This document shows, piece after piece, positions 14,101 through 26,915 of a stretch of DNA of 64,000 nucleotides (its first letter is position 1; every line of letters starts with the position of its first letter). The notes below the pieces were generated by a model. It did not search any database, was not told where the DNA came from, and saw only the letters and a list, made by a program, of their open reading frames with translations. Source of the DNA: Camarhynchus parvulus (lineage: Eukaryota > Chordata > Aves > Passeriformes > Thraupidae); the NCBI RefSeq assembly GCF_901933205.1, contig NC_044585.1, positions 4,278,001-4,342,000 of the forward strand, in the 5' to 3' direction. The translations under genes and the position numbers were made by a program.

Positions 14101-17100
14101 GTATCCAGAGCCTCCGAGGCCAGAGACTTGGATTCAGAGTCTCCAGGAGGATTTCTGTCCTGGAAATATTCCTGCAGTGACTGTGGACTGGGATTTGGGT
14201 TGTCACAAAAGCTCTCAGGCTGCCTGGTCCTATTCAGGTCGAGGACAGCAGTTTTGGGAAGTGAAGAGAGGCCTGAAACCCCCCTCATGTCCTGCCAATT
14301 TACCTCCTATGTCCCAAGTTCCCTGACTGGATGTCACCATTCAGAATTAGGAACCTGCAGCTCTTCTGAGGTGATGTGTGCTCCTGGGGAGCAGCTGACA
14401 CCCTCTGATCCAAACACAGCTGCCACAGGAGCCCTCAGAGCTCTGCTGATGCTCCCAACCCTCCTTGTTGTTCCAAACACAGAGCATTTACCTCTGTCCA
14501 CTCCAGAATTAGTACATAGAGACCAAACAGGGCATCTTGGGGGCTAAGGATAAGGACTTCATTGCTGCTGAAATTCTAAAGTATATTTAAACTTGTTCCC
14601 CAAAAGTGGAAGTTAATCATCTGCTGATCTGTTTAGCTTCTATGGAAAATGTCTCTAGGGAGAAGACAGAGGGATCTGTGGTGTGGAGGATGGTGTAAAC
14701 CATGGTTTGTTTTGTCATCCTTTCCTCCACACAGGCATCAACATCCTGGTGAAGTCCCGTGTGTTCCAGTACACCATGTGTGAGTAGGAATAATCTGCTT
14801 GGCTCCCTTGCTCGTGTGGCTCTGGTGTGCTGGCTCTGCCAGCCCTCCAAGGAATTTGGAGGAACTTTCACAGAATTCACAGAATCACTGGGCTGGAAGA
14901 GACTTTCAAGATCATCGAGTCCAACCCAGCCCCAACAGCTCAAGCAAACCCTGGCACCCAGTGCCACATCCAGGCTTTGTTAAACACACCCAGGGATGAG
15001 GACTCCACCACCACCTCCCTGGGCAGAACATTCCAGAACTTTATCACTCTTTCTGTAAAAAACTTTTTCCTGCTATCCAACCTGTATTTCCCTGGGTGCA
15101 GCCTGAGGCCGTGTGCTCTGGTTGTGTCAGTGCTGCTGGAGAAAGAGCCCAGCCCCAGCTGAGCACAGGCACCTTTCAGGAGGTTGCAGAGAGTGATGGG
15201 GGCAGCCCTGAGTCTCCTTTTCTCCAGGCTGAGCACCCCCAGCTCCCTCAGGGGTTCCTCACAGGGTTTGTGTTCCCCTCACCAGCCTTGTTGCCTCCTC
15301 TGCATGCACTCAAGCATCCCAATGTCCTTCCCAAACTTGGTGTGGTCTGAGCTGTGGTTCATGGACAAATACTGGAGTTTGGTGGGGAGGGAGGGAACTG
15401 CTGCATTCCAGAACGAGAGCCTGGGCTCTCAGCTCTCGTTCTGGAGAGGCTCCCTGGCTCACTGCACAGCAGCCCTGGGGGGCTTGTTGCATTTAGGTGG
15501 GTTGGTGGTCAGCTTTCCCAGGCCTTGGGGAGTTTATTTTGCAGCTGAAGGATGCTGGGTGAGGAAGTGCCTCCCCAGTGAGCCACCTTGTGTTTGCTCT
15601 CACTGCTGGAGGGATTGTTTGGCAACTGAACTGCCTGAGATAGGGAGTCTGTGCTTCTCTCCTCTAGAGAAGGAACAGTGCTTCCTCCTGGTGCTACCTG
15701 CTGGCTTCTGAGTGATTGTTCCTACTCAGTAATTTGGGGTTTTTTTACATTTTAGTTTTGCTTCTTTTTTGAACATAAAGGCACTGCATCTCTTAAAGGC
15801 CTGGAGAAAGACATGGGGGAAGACTCACAATTTGTGAGTTCCCTTTGTTCACTGACTTGGAACCAATGCCACTTGTCCTATATTGTATTCTTTTTGTTGC
15901 CCTAAGAAATGGATACCCAGGAGTGGTTTTGCTATGGGTTTTTCCTTTCTTTTCCAGACACTGTGGTGGCTGTGAATGGAATTTGGATTCTTGTTGAAAC
16001 CTTCATGCTGCAAGGTAGGAAACATCACAGCTTGTTGCTCCAGTGTGGTGCTGGGGGATTGGAAAAAAAGGGAGGACTTGAGAAAGCTGTTCTTGTGTCT
16101 TGCAGGAGGGAATTTCTTCTCCAGGAATGTCCCTTGGAGCTACATAGTCTTCCTCACAAGTAAGCTGATGCCTCCCAGCAGAGCTGTGTTATTTCCTGAG
16201 GAGCTGGGAAGGGAATTGAAGTTATGGGTGTAGAGCCTCCATCCAGAACAATGGTGTGCCTGGCAGGGATTGTTTTGTAGACTTCTCCAGAGAGAAATCT
16301 CCATGAACACAGGGAAATGTGTTGATTTGGAGGAGAAAAGTCTCTTTGGCACCTCACTGACAATGAGGAGGATGGGTGGGGTCTGTTAAACTCCTGTTTA
16401 TTCCTGTGGGGCTGCTCATTGCTGGTGCTCTTGTGTTGCAGTCTATGGCGTGGAGCTGCTCCTGAAGACCACTGGGCTGGGGCCTGTGGAGTACCTGTCC
16501 TCAGGCTGGAATCTGTAAGTGCACATTCACCTTTTTGGGTTGGAAACACCAACTCCTGAGCCAAGCCTGGAGAGAGGAGGCCATCAGCCAGCTGTTACAA
16601 TTCTTCTGCCCCTGGCCTCGTGCATCTTGTTAGGCTGGAGCAGCACCACCCCCTCTTCTCTGCTGAAGCACTGCTGATAACTCACTGCTCTTACATTAAT
16701 TTTATTTCATTTTTCTTTCCAGCTTTGACTTCTCAGTCACCCTGTTTGCATTTTTGGGGCTCATGGCACTGGCATTCAACATGGAGCCCTTTTACTTCAT
16801 CGTGGTCCTGCGACCCCTCCAGCTGCTGAGGTGAGCTGGGAAAGGCTGGGAAGGAAGAATTCCAGAGAGCAGGTGGGAGAAAACAGGGCTTGTTTTGCAT
16901 CAGTCCCACTGGGGACTGAGCTCCTTAGCAGGAGAGGGCAAGGATTGCTCTGTGGGAATGTGACCGTGGCCAACGGCAATTGCGTGGGGTAATGGGATTA
17001 GCCCGAGTTACCAAAATGAGAGATAACAAAAACTTGGGATGGGATATGAAAACCCCGTGCTTTGGAGCTTAAGCTGATCTCTAATGGAGATCAAGGGATT

Positions 17101-20100
17101 TGCTGGGGGCAGATTATCCTGTGTCTGCCTTCGTGGGGTTCTTACACCTCCTCTAAATTGTCTGATGCTGTTCAGAGAAAAGCTTTTCTGTCAGGGTGAG
17201 ATGGTCTGAGCCAGTTTAATAATTTCCATTGAATTACCAGAAATTACAGCTTTCAAAGGATGCTGCTTTCCAGGGTGAAGTAGTGCCCTGCTCCAACTGC
17301 ATCTCACACTTGGAGCAAGACCATGGCCTGTCACCTCTCTGCAGTTCAGGGAGCTGGGGCTGATTAACCCTCTCATGTCGAGGTACACTCACCTTCACAA
17401 ACACCTCCAGAGCCACAGGGGGAAGGGATTTGAGGTGAAATGTTTCATTAAAAACAAGCTGATGTAATTTAGCTCTTCAGTGAGGATTTTAAGAACACTT
17501 CATGACACTCAAGAGGGGGAAAAAAATAATGTTTTCTCTGTTCCTCCCCTGCCAAAGCCTGTTTGGCAGCTGTGTTTCTCTGTAAAGGCTGATGGGGTTG
17601 CCAAATCTTAAATTAGCAGGCACAGTGTAGTTTTCTTTCATCAATTTTTATTGGGTCATTGGGGAAACACAGAAAAGCTTGTGTCTGGGGGAAGCAGGAA
17701 TGCATCCTGACCCTGTACATGGGCTTAGTGTAAGTTCTTACAATTTTTAGGAGTTTTAAATAGCTGTTTATGCATCATGCCATGTAAAAAGACAGCCTTT
17801 TTTCCCTGACATCCTCAGTCTTGTAGAATATGTCATAAACATTTAGGTGGGACAGCAGGGAGGTGAGCAGAGACCACTTGAGCAAGAGCAGTGAGGTGTC
17901 AGGAAACTTCACTGTCATTGACCTGCAAGGTAGAGAGGGCTGGGATTCTCCTTTTTGCTCTTTCCCCCAACACCAGGAGAGCTGCAGGCTGTGGGTAACT
18001 CCTGGCCTCTCCTTTCAGGCTGTTCAAGCTGAAGAAACGCTACAGGAACGTGCTGGACACCATGTTTGAGCTGTTCCCTCGCATGGCCAGGTACCACCTC
18101 TGCCCCTGGGGTGGTGGCAGGGACAGGGGAATGAAGGTTTGGGGTCAGGGCAGGGACCTGCCCAACCTGCAGAAGGGATTTAGGGGTGATGGCAGAGAGG
18201 GAAATGAAGGTTTGGGGTCAGGGCAGGGACCTGCCCAACCTGCAGAAGGGATTTAGGGGTGATGGCAGAGAGGGGAATGAAGGTTTGGGGTCAGGCTGCG
18301 GACCTGTCCAACCTGCTCTGATGTGTCAGTGGATAGTTACTGGTTCTTCTGAACCAGTGGAGTGTTCATCTTCCAATTCCTTGGAACAGCAACATTGCAG
18401 CACCCCGGGCTCCTCCAGCTTTGGTGGTAGGAGGAAAAGTAAGAGTCCCTGCTTGTTTTAGTTTTTCTCCCCCATCCCAGCTCTTGCTGGAAGACAAAGC
18501 CCCTGTGGGAGGAACATTGGCATGAATCCCCTTGGCCCCAGCTGTTCCCTGTCCTCAGCAGAGCCCCTGGAGAGCATTTTTGTGGAATGGTTGGGCAGAG
18601 GGAGCCTGGAGCTTGAGTGCTGCTCCTCAGCCCTGCCTGAGCTGGCTGGAGAGCCCTGCTCTTGGCACAGTCCCTGCTGCAAGGATGTGGAGAGGGCACA
18701 AACAGTGTGTGGTGTTCTTTAGTGAAGGAGCTGTGGAGAGATGTTTATTGAACAGAAAAGGACAGCCTGGGAGGGGATCCAGGCTGCTCTTTGGTTTCTC
18801 TCTTCAGTGAGTGGCAAACTCCTTGTCCAAGGGCTCCCTGAGTGAGGGCAGCCAAGAGCTGCAGAGCCGCAGCAGCAGGGAGGGCAGGCTGGGGTTTCCA
18901 GTGCTGCTTCCCATCCCTTGGAAATTCCTCCCAGAGCAACCAGCCTAGGATTTTGTGTTTCCCTGCCTTAGCAACCCTTCAGCAGCACAGTACTCTTTCT
19001 GTTTCTGCCTCCAGCCTGGGGTTAACCCTGCTGATCTTCTACTATTGCTTTGCCATTGTTGGCATGGAGTTCTTTGCTGGCGTGGTCTACCCGAACTGCT
19101 GCAAGTGAGTACCTCAATCCAGCCCCCTCAAGAGTGCTGTTGGTGCTCAGCCAGCAGCAGGGAGCTCTGGCAACTCCATTTCCCTGTGGAGAAGTGGCCT
19201 GGGGCTGAATGGGGCTTTGTGGCTAAGGCAACAAGTGGCAAAAATCCAGGAGATAATTCATTTCTCTTGCTCCATGCCTGGAAGTGTCCAAGGTCAGGTT
19301 GGGCAGGGCTTGGAGCAACCTGGGATGATGGAAGGTGTCCCTGCCCATGGCAGGGGGTGGAACTGGATGAGCTTTAAGGTCCTTTCCTACCCAAACCATT
19401 CTGTTTCTATGATGCCAGAGTTGCTTGTCCAGCAGTGAATTCACCCAACATAAATTCATTCACCTGGTCCTGGACTCTAAGCTGTGCTGTGCCCATTTCA
19501 CCTTTAATGATGGCAGACCACTTGGAAATGCCAAGCTTGAAGGGTGTGAGCCAAGGAACTCAAACTCTCAGTTTCTCTGGTATAATATTTGCTGAATGAT
19601 TAGAAAGACTCCATGTGCTCATGTGCTGTGAAGGGGAGAGGATTCCTTTCAGAGGAAAAGACAAATATTGGCTTAGAGGTAGAAATTGTCACTCTTCTTA
19701 CCACGTTCTAGAGGGGCTGCTGTTTATAATTTTTTAGATTTTCCTTGCTTTTCCAATCTCTGCTGATTCTTTATCCTGTTTTCTCCACCCAGCACAAGCA
19801 CGGTCGCAGATTCCTACCGCTGGGTGAACCACACAGTTGGCAACAAAACAGTCGTGGAGGAAGGTTATTACTATCTCAACAACTTTGACAACATTCTGAA
19901 CAGCTTTGGTAAGGGCACTTTTGTCCCTAGAAAAGATTATCCTGTGTTTCTGCAGAGCTGGATGGCTCTGTAGTGCTCATGTGAGCCTGGTCCTCTCGCA
20001 GGCAGTCCTGCTAATGCACCTCACTCGCATCCTGCTCTTTCTGCCTGGAGAGCTCCAGCTGACTGATTGTGCCAGGATGCTCTGCAGGGTAAGCAGAGGT

Positions 20101-23100
20101 CTCTCAGAGCCAGCTGGAAACCAGCAGATCTGTCTGGCTGCTGATCAGACCAGAGGTGCTCAAGGAGGGCATTAAGACACTGCCCTTCTAAAGAACCAAC
20201 AGCGTTGCCTCTCTTTAAACCCTCTGATGAAGAATAATTTGAATGTGTTGATTGCTCTCCATGATTTTTCATAATATGTGAGCAGAATGCTTATCTCCTG
20301 GAGATTTCAGAGGTCTCCATGCTGTCTGGTGAGGAGTCAGGTCTGGTTTCTTTAAGAAACAGAAAGGAACCATGCTGCAGGTTCTGTGGGTCTCACCCTT
20401 TGTCTGAAGGAGCTGCAATGGGGAGGGTCTGCATTCTCTCTGGATTTGCTGTCTTTATTCAAACTTGGCTGTCTTGTGCCAGTCTTCCCTGTCAAACACT
20501 TCATCTAAAAATCACTGTAAAGCAGGTCAGGATGGATAAAACAATTACCTGTGTGTGTTTTCTCCCTCTGTGTGCAGTGACACTGTTTGAGCTGACGGTG
20601 GTCAACGACTGGTACATCATCATGGTGAGTGAGCCCCTGCAGGCAGCACAGGCTGCCAGCTCAGGCACACTTTGCACACCTCCACTGCTTTCTTCCATAG
20701 TGGCTTTGTTGCCTGATATCTTTTGGCCCTGTTGGGAGGCATTTGACCCCTGCCATACTGCTGGGAACGTTTCAGGCTTCACAGGCTGGACAAACAAAGT
20801 CACCCTGTGCTCCAGTTTGTCACCCTGCTGTCCAAAGCCACCAGCTTTGGATGTTCTGTGTGTTTGCCTGTAGGAACATCTCTGTTGGGGCATTGAGCAT
20901 TGCACAAGCAGTCCCTGGGGGCAGAGTGTTTATGCTGCTTTGTGCCTGCTGATAAGCAGTTAACGCTGCCTCTCCCTCCTTTGGTGCACTGCTCACTTCT
21001 TCCCTCTCCTCTTTAGGAAGGGGTGACATCCCAAACCACTCACTGGAGCCGTCTGTACTTCATGATCTTCTACATTGTGACCATGGTGGTGATGACAATC
21101 ATCGTGGCTTTCATCCTGGATGCTTTTGTGTTCCGCATGAACTACACTCGGAAGAACCAGGATTCAGAAGGTCAGAGCTGAGGCCTGGCTGACCTGCAGC
21201 CTTGTGTCTTCTCTCCCTGGTACTTCATGTCTCTAGGAGAAAATGAGATTGGCCAGGAAAAAACAGATTTTTTAATTTGCTTTTTCTAACCTGACATCCT
21301 GAGCTAATTCTTTTGCTCATTGTTCTTTTGCTCGAGCTTGTTCTTTGTGTGATATTTCTGTCTGGTCTTTCTGCTCTGCCCTTCATCTCTCCCCCAGAAT
21401 TCTCCAAAAAGCATGGATGGGTGTATTTATATGGGTTTTACATCTGTCTATGTGCACACACACAAACTTCAACCACTTGAGCCATTTCAACCAAATTCTT
21501 TGAAATAGGAAGTCTCTGTGCATTTCATGCAAGGTTTCTAGGAAATGTTGCAGCAATGATGTAGCAAAGCTCAATGAAGGACCTTGCAGGAAGGGAAGAA
21601 TGATAATTTTTTTAAACCAATTTCCCTTCCTCACTATACACTCACTGGTGGCAGGATGTGTCTCCAAGGTGATTTGCCAGCACTTTTTGCCATGACCTGG
21701 AGGACAACAGACACTGCCTGTCCAGTTCTTCCCACGTTTTCTGGTTGTGCTCAGGCTGCTGACTCTGTGCTGGTTTTGGACATGCCTTTCCCTCTAGGAA
21801 CTGGCAGAAACTGGGCTCTGCATTCCCCTCATCACTTACTCACTGTCCTTTTTCCTCCTGAGCTGGGGGTCTGGAACTGCAGGCCCCTTCCTGACCTGCT
21901 AATTCAGGTGCCAAAGCCACACTCATGGCTTACAGCCCTTCTCCTGCTGTTCCTTCAGGTGAAGGCCCCACCCCCCTGGGGCTTTGGTGCCAGAAGATCA
22001 AATTTGTGTGGCCCAGGAGCTGCTAATTAGGGAAACACTTGTGATTCTTCCTGCACCCAGTTTGAAGGGAGCAGTGAAGGACATTAGTTAGCCCTAGGCT
22101 CCCAAGCTCTCTTAGGCAGGTGAAGGTCAAAAGGCAGCAACTCATGTGTGATTATTTGATTTCTTAACTTACAGGCCAGCAAAAAACCTACAAGATTTTT
22201 TGTTTTTTGTGATACCAAGGAGCCTGATGAGAATAGTTTGAGTCAGAAGGTTTGCTGGCCCTTCTCACTAGCTAACTTTCTCCCTGCCTTGTTGGGTGTT
22301 GAGCATATCCATGTTCCAGTCACAGAAGCAGGTACAGACTGTACCTGAGCTCTGGCTTGGCCCTGTGTGCTTTAGCTTTGCCTTCCAGGTTATCATAGCA
22401 GCTGTTGAAGCAATGCTCATCTTGGTGACTTTTTTTTTCCCCCTCTTTCTGTTTCTTGCATCTCCAGAAGACAATGGCATTGTTCTGGAGAAGGAGATCT
22501 CCAAGGAGGAGGTGATTGGCATAATTGAGCTGTACAAGAGGACTTCAGCTGCCACTGAAACAGCTCAGCTGCAGAAGATTGTGTTGCAGATGGACAAATA
22601 TGGGGTAAGAGGAAACCCTGTGAGTCCTCACCTTCAGGGAGGGAGGTGTGCAGGGCACTGTGTCTGTCTGGAGAGAGAAGATCCACCTGCCTGTGTAGTG
22701 TTGGGGGCTGAGCTGCTGGAAGGACTCTGCAGCATCTCAGAATTTTGCTGCTCTGGAAAGCAGCAGCTGCTCCTTGCATAGCCTTGACAAAGTCTGGTCC
22801 CTGCTGCCTGAAAGCTTCCCTGAGAGCTGTCCTGGCCCCTGCTGACTGTAAAAAAGCATATTTATTTTTCCTCTAAGGAAGCCACTCTCTCTGTGCTGTC
22901 AGAGAGCGCTGGGGCTGGGACAGTCCTGGAGCGTTATGCAGCAGCATGATGGCATTGATTCCTGATCCTTCCTTTCTCCATGGCACTGCTTATGCTTCCA
23001 TTCTAAAACATTCTACACTGGGAAGATGAGCTCTTGTCTCAGAACTGTTGTGTCATGCATCTGGGCAGAGCTGAGTGGTTGTTTTAACAATGCCCACTGT

Positions 23101-24484
23101 ACCCTTGTGTCACCATGGCACAGGGCAGGTGCTGCAGCCTCTCAGGGGACAGCAGAAGGAGCCTGGGGTGGCCTGAGCTCATCAGTGGGTGATGGGTGTC
23201 CACAGGAAGGAAGTTCCAGGACAGATCCAGCTGCTCAGTGACTGATGAATGTCTTTTTTGGTGTTTCCTCCTCCTTCCCCAACTCTCCAGCAAATGTCCA
23301 CAGTGTTCCTGGGACGCAGGTCGAGGACCAAGAGTGACCTGAGTATGAAGATGTATGAGGAGGAGATCCAGGTATGTGGGGCTGAGCTGGAGCTGCCAGC
23401 AGGTCTGTGGTGAGAGCATTCCCTGGGATAATAACCCATCCTGTCAAGCACTGGGCACTGCTTTCCTCTGAGCCCAGGGTTTGTTACCCCACAGAGCACA
23501 CCAGAGCTCCTCAGCGGCTGCAGGTGTGTCAGGCCAGTGACAGTAACCACCCTGGGTGTGTGCACAGGCACTCCTGCTTTGCTGAGCTGCCCTGGGCTCC
23601 CCAGGTGTCTGCTGGGGCTGTGAGCACAGTGTGGTGCTGCCTGGGGCTGAGCTGCTGAGCACTGAGCTCTTAAAGCTCTGCAATGTGGTTGTGTTTGAGC
23701 TTAGGTGTGTCTGTCTGACACAGAAACCAAGGCTGGCTTATCCCAGGCTGGCCTGCCTGGTTTGCAGGCTGAGCAAGATGGGAGACAAGGAAATCAGCAG
23801 ATTCCCTGGAGTTTTAGCACCTTTCTGCCAGTGCCACCCATGGTCAGGAGCTTTCTGCCATGGCTTTGGTTACTGCCAAAGGTAGTTGAAGGTCGTGGGC
23901 TAATGTAATGATTAGTGCTGAAAAAATTAATCTTGTAACCATTTGTATCTGTCCTTTGTCCCCAGAGCAGACAGATTGGGGGTGAGTCTTGAGTTCCCCT
24001 AAGGAAAATGCACATTATTTACCATGGGGCTGGGTCACCTGCAGAGAAACTTCCTGCCTGTTCTGCTTGGTCTGTGGCTGAGGGATGTGACATCCTGGCA
24101 CAGCCTGGGTGCTGCCCAGCCCCAGGAGCTGCTCTGCCAGTCCCAGACATCATGGGAACAGCCATCCTCAAGCCCTGGGTGTTCAGGAGGGATGTCCTGA
24201 GGGTGGGAAGTTCCCTTGTGCAAGGTCTGGGCTGTTCTAGGAGGTTAGGCTGCACCCAGGGCTTTGGGAACAGCGCTCTGTGCCTGGAAAATGTACCCCC
24301 ACTGCAGGCTCTGCCCTTTTGGGGTGATCCTGATTGCTGCCTGTTTCCTCCCCTGCTGCAGGAATGGTATGAGGAGCACTCCAGGAAGGAGGAATCTCAG
24401 CCACCAGTGCAAGAGGCTGCATCTGCTCCCAGCAGCTCCCTGAAGCCCCTGAGCCTCCGGCAGCGCTCCCAGACTGTCATTTAG
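2152..24484 (+). CDS. TPCN1: Two-pore channel 1 (TPC1), 5' partial
   Basis: Endolysosomal cation channel with two six-helix repeats, gated by PI(3,5)P2 and voltage. Coding exons: 2152-2276, 4696-4872, 5721-5834, 6666-6796, 7955-8043, 8622-8656, 9199-9257, 9989-10088, 10973-11089, 11948-12072, 13653-13701, 13900-13963, 14735-14779, 15958-16014, 16106-16159, 16442-16514, 16723-16830, 18019-18090, 19015-19104, 19793-19908, 20578-20624, 21017-21170, 22468-22604, 23291-23371, 24362-24484. All junctions are GT-AG, phases agree throughout, and the reading frame gives 779 residues to TAG. The first ~38 residues of the family are missing, so the starting exon lies upstream. Repeat I spans exons 4696-11089, with filter TSNFPDV and the basic [12 protein letters not shown] stretch after S6. 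Exons 10973-13963 form the linker. Repeat II follows: S4 [17 protein letters not shown], glycosylation sites NHT and NKT, then filter VVNDW. The end RQRSQTVI is family-like. Larger introns (2277-4695, 9258-9988, 10089-10972, 12073-13652, 16831-18018, 21171-22467, 23372-24361) hold no other gene that I see. Confidence 0.97.
6016..6581 (-). mobile_element. Solo LTR, passerine endogenous retrovirus family
   Basis: This ~566-bp segment in TPCN1 intron 4 begins tgttag and ends tgaca on the plus strand, as an LTR does. I recognise it as an LTR repeated widely in songbird genomes. Read on the minus strand it has a TATAAAAAG box (plus-strand ctttttata near 6168) followed by a degenerate polyadenylation region near 6065-6075. 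No internal viral genes are present, so it is a solo LTR. It ends 84 bp before the exon at 6666. Exact ends and family name need a repeat library. Confidence 0.75.
6866..7490 (-). mobile_element. Second solo LTR, passerine type
   Basis: An AT-rich ~620-bp segment starts about 70 bp after the exon at 6666-6796. On the minus strand it starts TGTTGGAATGCATG (plus-strand end near 7490) and carries AATAAA-type signals near 6912-6917 and 7070-7076. I recognise the family as a common songbird LTR, different from the one at 6016. No coding capacity remains. The left boundary is approximate. Confidence 0.65.
12108..12491 (+). mobile_element. Solo LTR, passerine type
   Basis: The segment begins near tgatgagaatcctttcgct and ends near caccaccagcaca, with an AATAAA signal in the stretch aaaataataaatcagcc near 12405-12421. 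I recognise it as a very common songbird solo LTR. It lies in the TPCN1 intron after exon 11948-12072, about 36 bp from the donor site. No internal retroviral region is present. Confidence 0.75.
14869..15345 (-). mobile_element. CR1 LINE 3' fragment
   Basis: The left end reads cagaatcactgggctggaa and gatcatcgagtccaaccc, the reverse complement of the CR1 3' tail. The minus strand still encodes a recognisable end of the CR1 reverse-transcriptase ORF ([18 protein letters not shown], near 15000-15070). It is 5'-truncated, typical of avian CR1, and sits in the TPCN1 intron between exons 14735 and 15958. Confidence 0.92.
18129..18320 (+). repeat. 73-bp minisatellite, about 2.5 copies
   Basis: The anchor atgaaggtttggggtcaggg (last copy slightly diverged) starts at 18131, 18204 and 18277, giving a 73-bp period. 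The last copy is partial. It lies 40 bp into the intron after TPCN1 exon 18019-18090. Confidence 0.9.
19277..19413 (+). mobile_element. CR1 LINE 3' tail
   Basis: The sequence shows the CR1 tail in sense orientation: ggagcaacctggg, then ggtgtccctgcccatggca, gatgagctttaaggtccttt and a degenerate ttctatgat end. It is a short, truncated copy in the TPCN1 intron after exon 19015-19104. Confidence 0.9.
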
Positions 24485-26542
24485 GCCCAGCTAACACAGC
24501 CACCTTCTATGCAATAACCTAGAGTATTCCTGCCCAGCCAGCCTGGATTTTGGGAGGGTGTATATAGATCTGTCAGTGTACCAGTGTAGGGATCAAATCT
24601 TGCCCCCAGCAGTGGTTGCTGAGAAGCCAGAGGCCCAGGGGGCTGGGGGGAAGGCTGCTGCACACAGATGTGATGCACATCTGGGCAGAACAGAGCCCTT
24701 ACCCCTCTGAGCCCCTTCCCAGGCTCCAGCTGCTGCTGTTGCTTGTCTTAGCACTAACAGACCTTGGGGAAAGGGATGTGTAATCCATTAACAGCAGGGA
24801 ATTCGCTGAAGTCACCTGCTTAACAGTAAAACTTGGGCCCTTTTGGAAGATCCCTGTTGCTCAAAGGGTACCACTAACCTAGGGACAAAAGATCAGGGAG
24901 TGAGTTTTTGTTTCTGCTCCACCTTCCTTATGCAAAGAAAGGGGAGGTGGTGTGAAATCTCAGCACTTTTGGAAGGGCAGCCTGCCCTCCCCCTCCTTTT
25001 TGGCACTCCTAGATGCACTCCAGCAGTAGCTCCAGCTCTGTAGTAGCTCCAGCTCTGATTACTGAATTTTGCTGTTCCCAAGTAGTTCTGAGGCAGAACT
25101 GAGGGCCAGCACCTCATCATGCTATGGCCATAGGTGGGGCAGGGCTTTGGGGACTGTCTCTGCATCACTGCTGGTCAGTCCTGCCCGTGGCACTGTCTGG
25201 GCTTGGGGTCACCTCTGCAAACCCCAGAGCTCCTGTCTCTGCTCAGGGAGGGGGATTCTGAGGGTGACATGGCTGTGGGGCTCTGCCACTTGGCCACCTG
25301 CCCTGTGAAACCTCTCTGCCTGGTCCTTAGCTGGCATAAATGGCTGGGAAGGTTAAGCAGAGCTCCTGGGCATCACACACTCCTGCTGATCAGTCCTCAT
25401 CCCAGCTGAGCAAGTCCCAGCCCAGAGTGAGGCTCCCTTGCAGGAATGTTTCTCAGGCTGGAAAAGTTCAGCTCAGTCAGGTGTTGGGAAGATCCACTGA
25501 AGAGCTCTACTGTTCCCCTGGGTTGTGGGTGCAGGAGGAACGTGGAAGTCAAGGATTCTTCTCACCTGTCTGCTTTTCTGCACCTGAGAACTGAGGGATG
25601 AGGAGGAAGAGGGAGAAGGGATCCCTTCCCAGCTCTGCCACGTTTGTGGGATGGTGGCAGTTGTGTCACCTTTGAAGCTGTCTCTCCAAGTCCCTCTTCT
25701 CCCTGTCAGCACTGGAAGTTCTGAGGGCTGGAAGTCCCCGGCAGCTGGGAGGTTCCCTCACCTCTTGCTGTTTGATTTTTCCTCAGGTTCAGATTAAAGA
25801 GTGGAGCTTCCTGAGGAGGCTTCCCCCTTCTCCCAGTGCCCCAGGCAGTGGGAGATGTGTGTCCCAATCCCTTTGTCCCACATGCCTGTCCTTGGTGGCC
25901 TCACCTCGTGGCACGAGGACAGCAGGAGAGGGCTGATCCCACCTGGGCAGCTCAGGAGCATTTCCTGGGTGGGTGAGACTTTCAGAGGGAGGCAAGACAG
26001 AGCTGCTTCTGGAAATCTCTCCCTCCATGGCACGGTGGGAGCACTTGGAAGGAGTGGGAGAGCAGCACACACGCACCAGTGGCTGCTCCCAGCCCTTGCC
26101 AAACTCCCTGGGTGCCTCACGGCAACTCTTTGTTTTCTTTCTGGATACTTGCAGATATGAAACTACTTCTGAGCTGACCCATGAAGGACCTTAAAGGGCT
26201 GTTTTCCAAACCATAAATTCAGCCACAAATGAAGGAGCAGTGCAGTTGTTGCTCTTGCAGTTGCTCTGCGTGGAGTGGCAGCCCGGGAGGTTTATGCAGA
26301 TTAGTCCTGGGGCTGCAGGAGATGGTGTTTATTGTGCTTTAACTTGTGGCCAGGCTGAATGAGCATTATGAAGGTTAGTGGGGAAAAAAATGTGGCTGTG
26401 GTTAATCTCCACATTCCCCTACAGCTGATTTCTCCTGGCAGGGCTATCAGTGACTTTTTTTTTTTTTTTTGGGGGTTTTCTGGGTGTGAAAAGAGCTGTG
26501 GCTTTAAGCTGTGCTGAGGAAGGCACTGAGGGCTGATCATGC

Positions 26543-26548
26543 AATAAA
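26543..26548 (+). promoter_or_regulatory. TPCN1: Candidate proximal poly(A) signal of TPCN1
   Basis: AATAAA in the context gcaataaagggc, about 2.06 kb after the TPCN1 stop codon. Confidence 0.45.
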
Positions 26549-26889
26549 GGGCTCCCTGGAGGGCTGGGGGTCAGGGTGCTGCCTCCAAGGTGTAGATCCT
26601 CCCCCACATACCCCCTGTGTTCATTATTTTTGTATAACCAAGGAGGGCAGCAGCAGTTTGCTTCTTCCATATGACTTTGGAAGGAAACAAAGTTTGAGTA
26701 CGGGGCATCCCCTTCTATTTATCCTCCTCTCCCTCCCCCCACACACAGACTGACAATGGAGACAATCATTTTGTAGGGAGCACGGGAGGAAGCACTGCAG
26801 GATTTTGTATGCTGGCGTTTTGTTTATAAAAAAACCTGATTTTATGGACGTGTCTGTCAGATGTTCTCTAGATTTTTTTCAGGCGCACT

Positions 26890-26895
26890 AATAAA
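26890..26895 (+). promoter_or_regulatory. TPCN1: Candidate distal poly(A) signal of TPCN1
   Basis: AATAAA in the context cactaataaagagcatc. It is the last good signal before the convergent SLC8B1 gene, so it is the likeliest end of the long transcript. Confidence 0.6.
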
Positions 26896-26915
26896 GAGCA
26901 TCCTCGGCTTCGTAA

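Larger units (their letters stand above)
24485..26915 (+). other. TPCN1: TPCN1 3' untranslated region
   Basis: There is no further coding after the TAG at 24482-24484. The stretch runs to an AATAAA near 26.89 kb with an earlier alternative near 26.54 kb. About 2.4 kb is a plausible 3' UTR. No other gene is visible. The poly(A) site itself is inferred. Confidence 0.6.

Noticed and set aside
14940..15236. 98-codon minus-strand open frame resembling a protein
   Set aside because: It is the degraded end of the CR1 reverse-transcriptase ORF, not a host gene.
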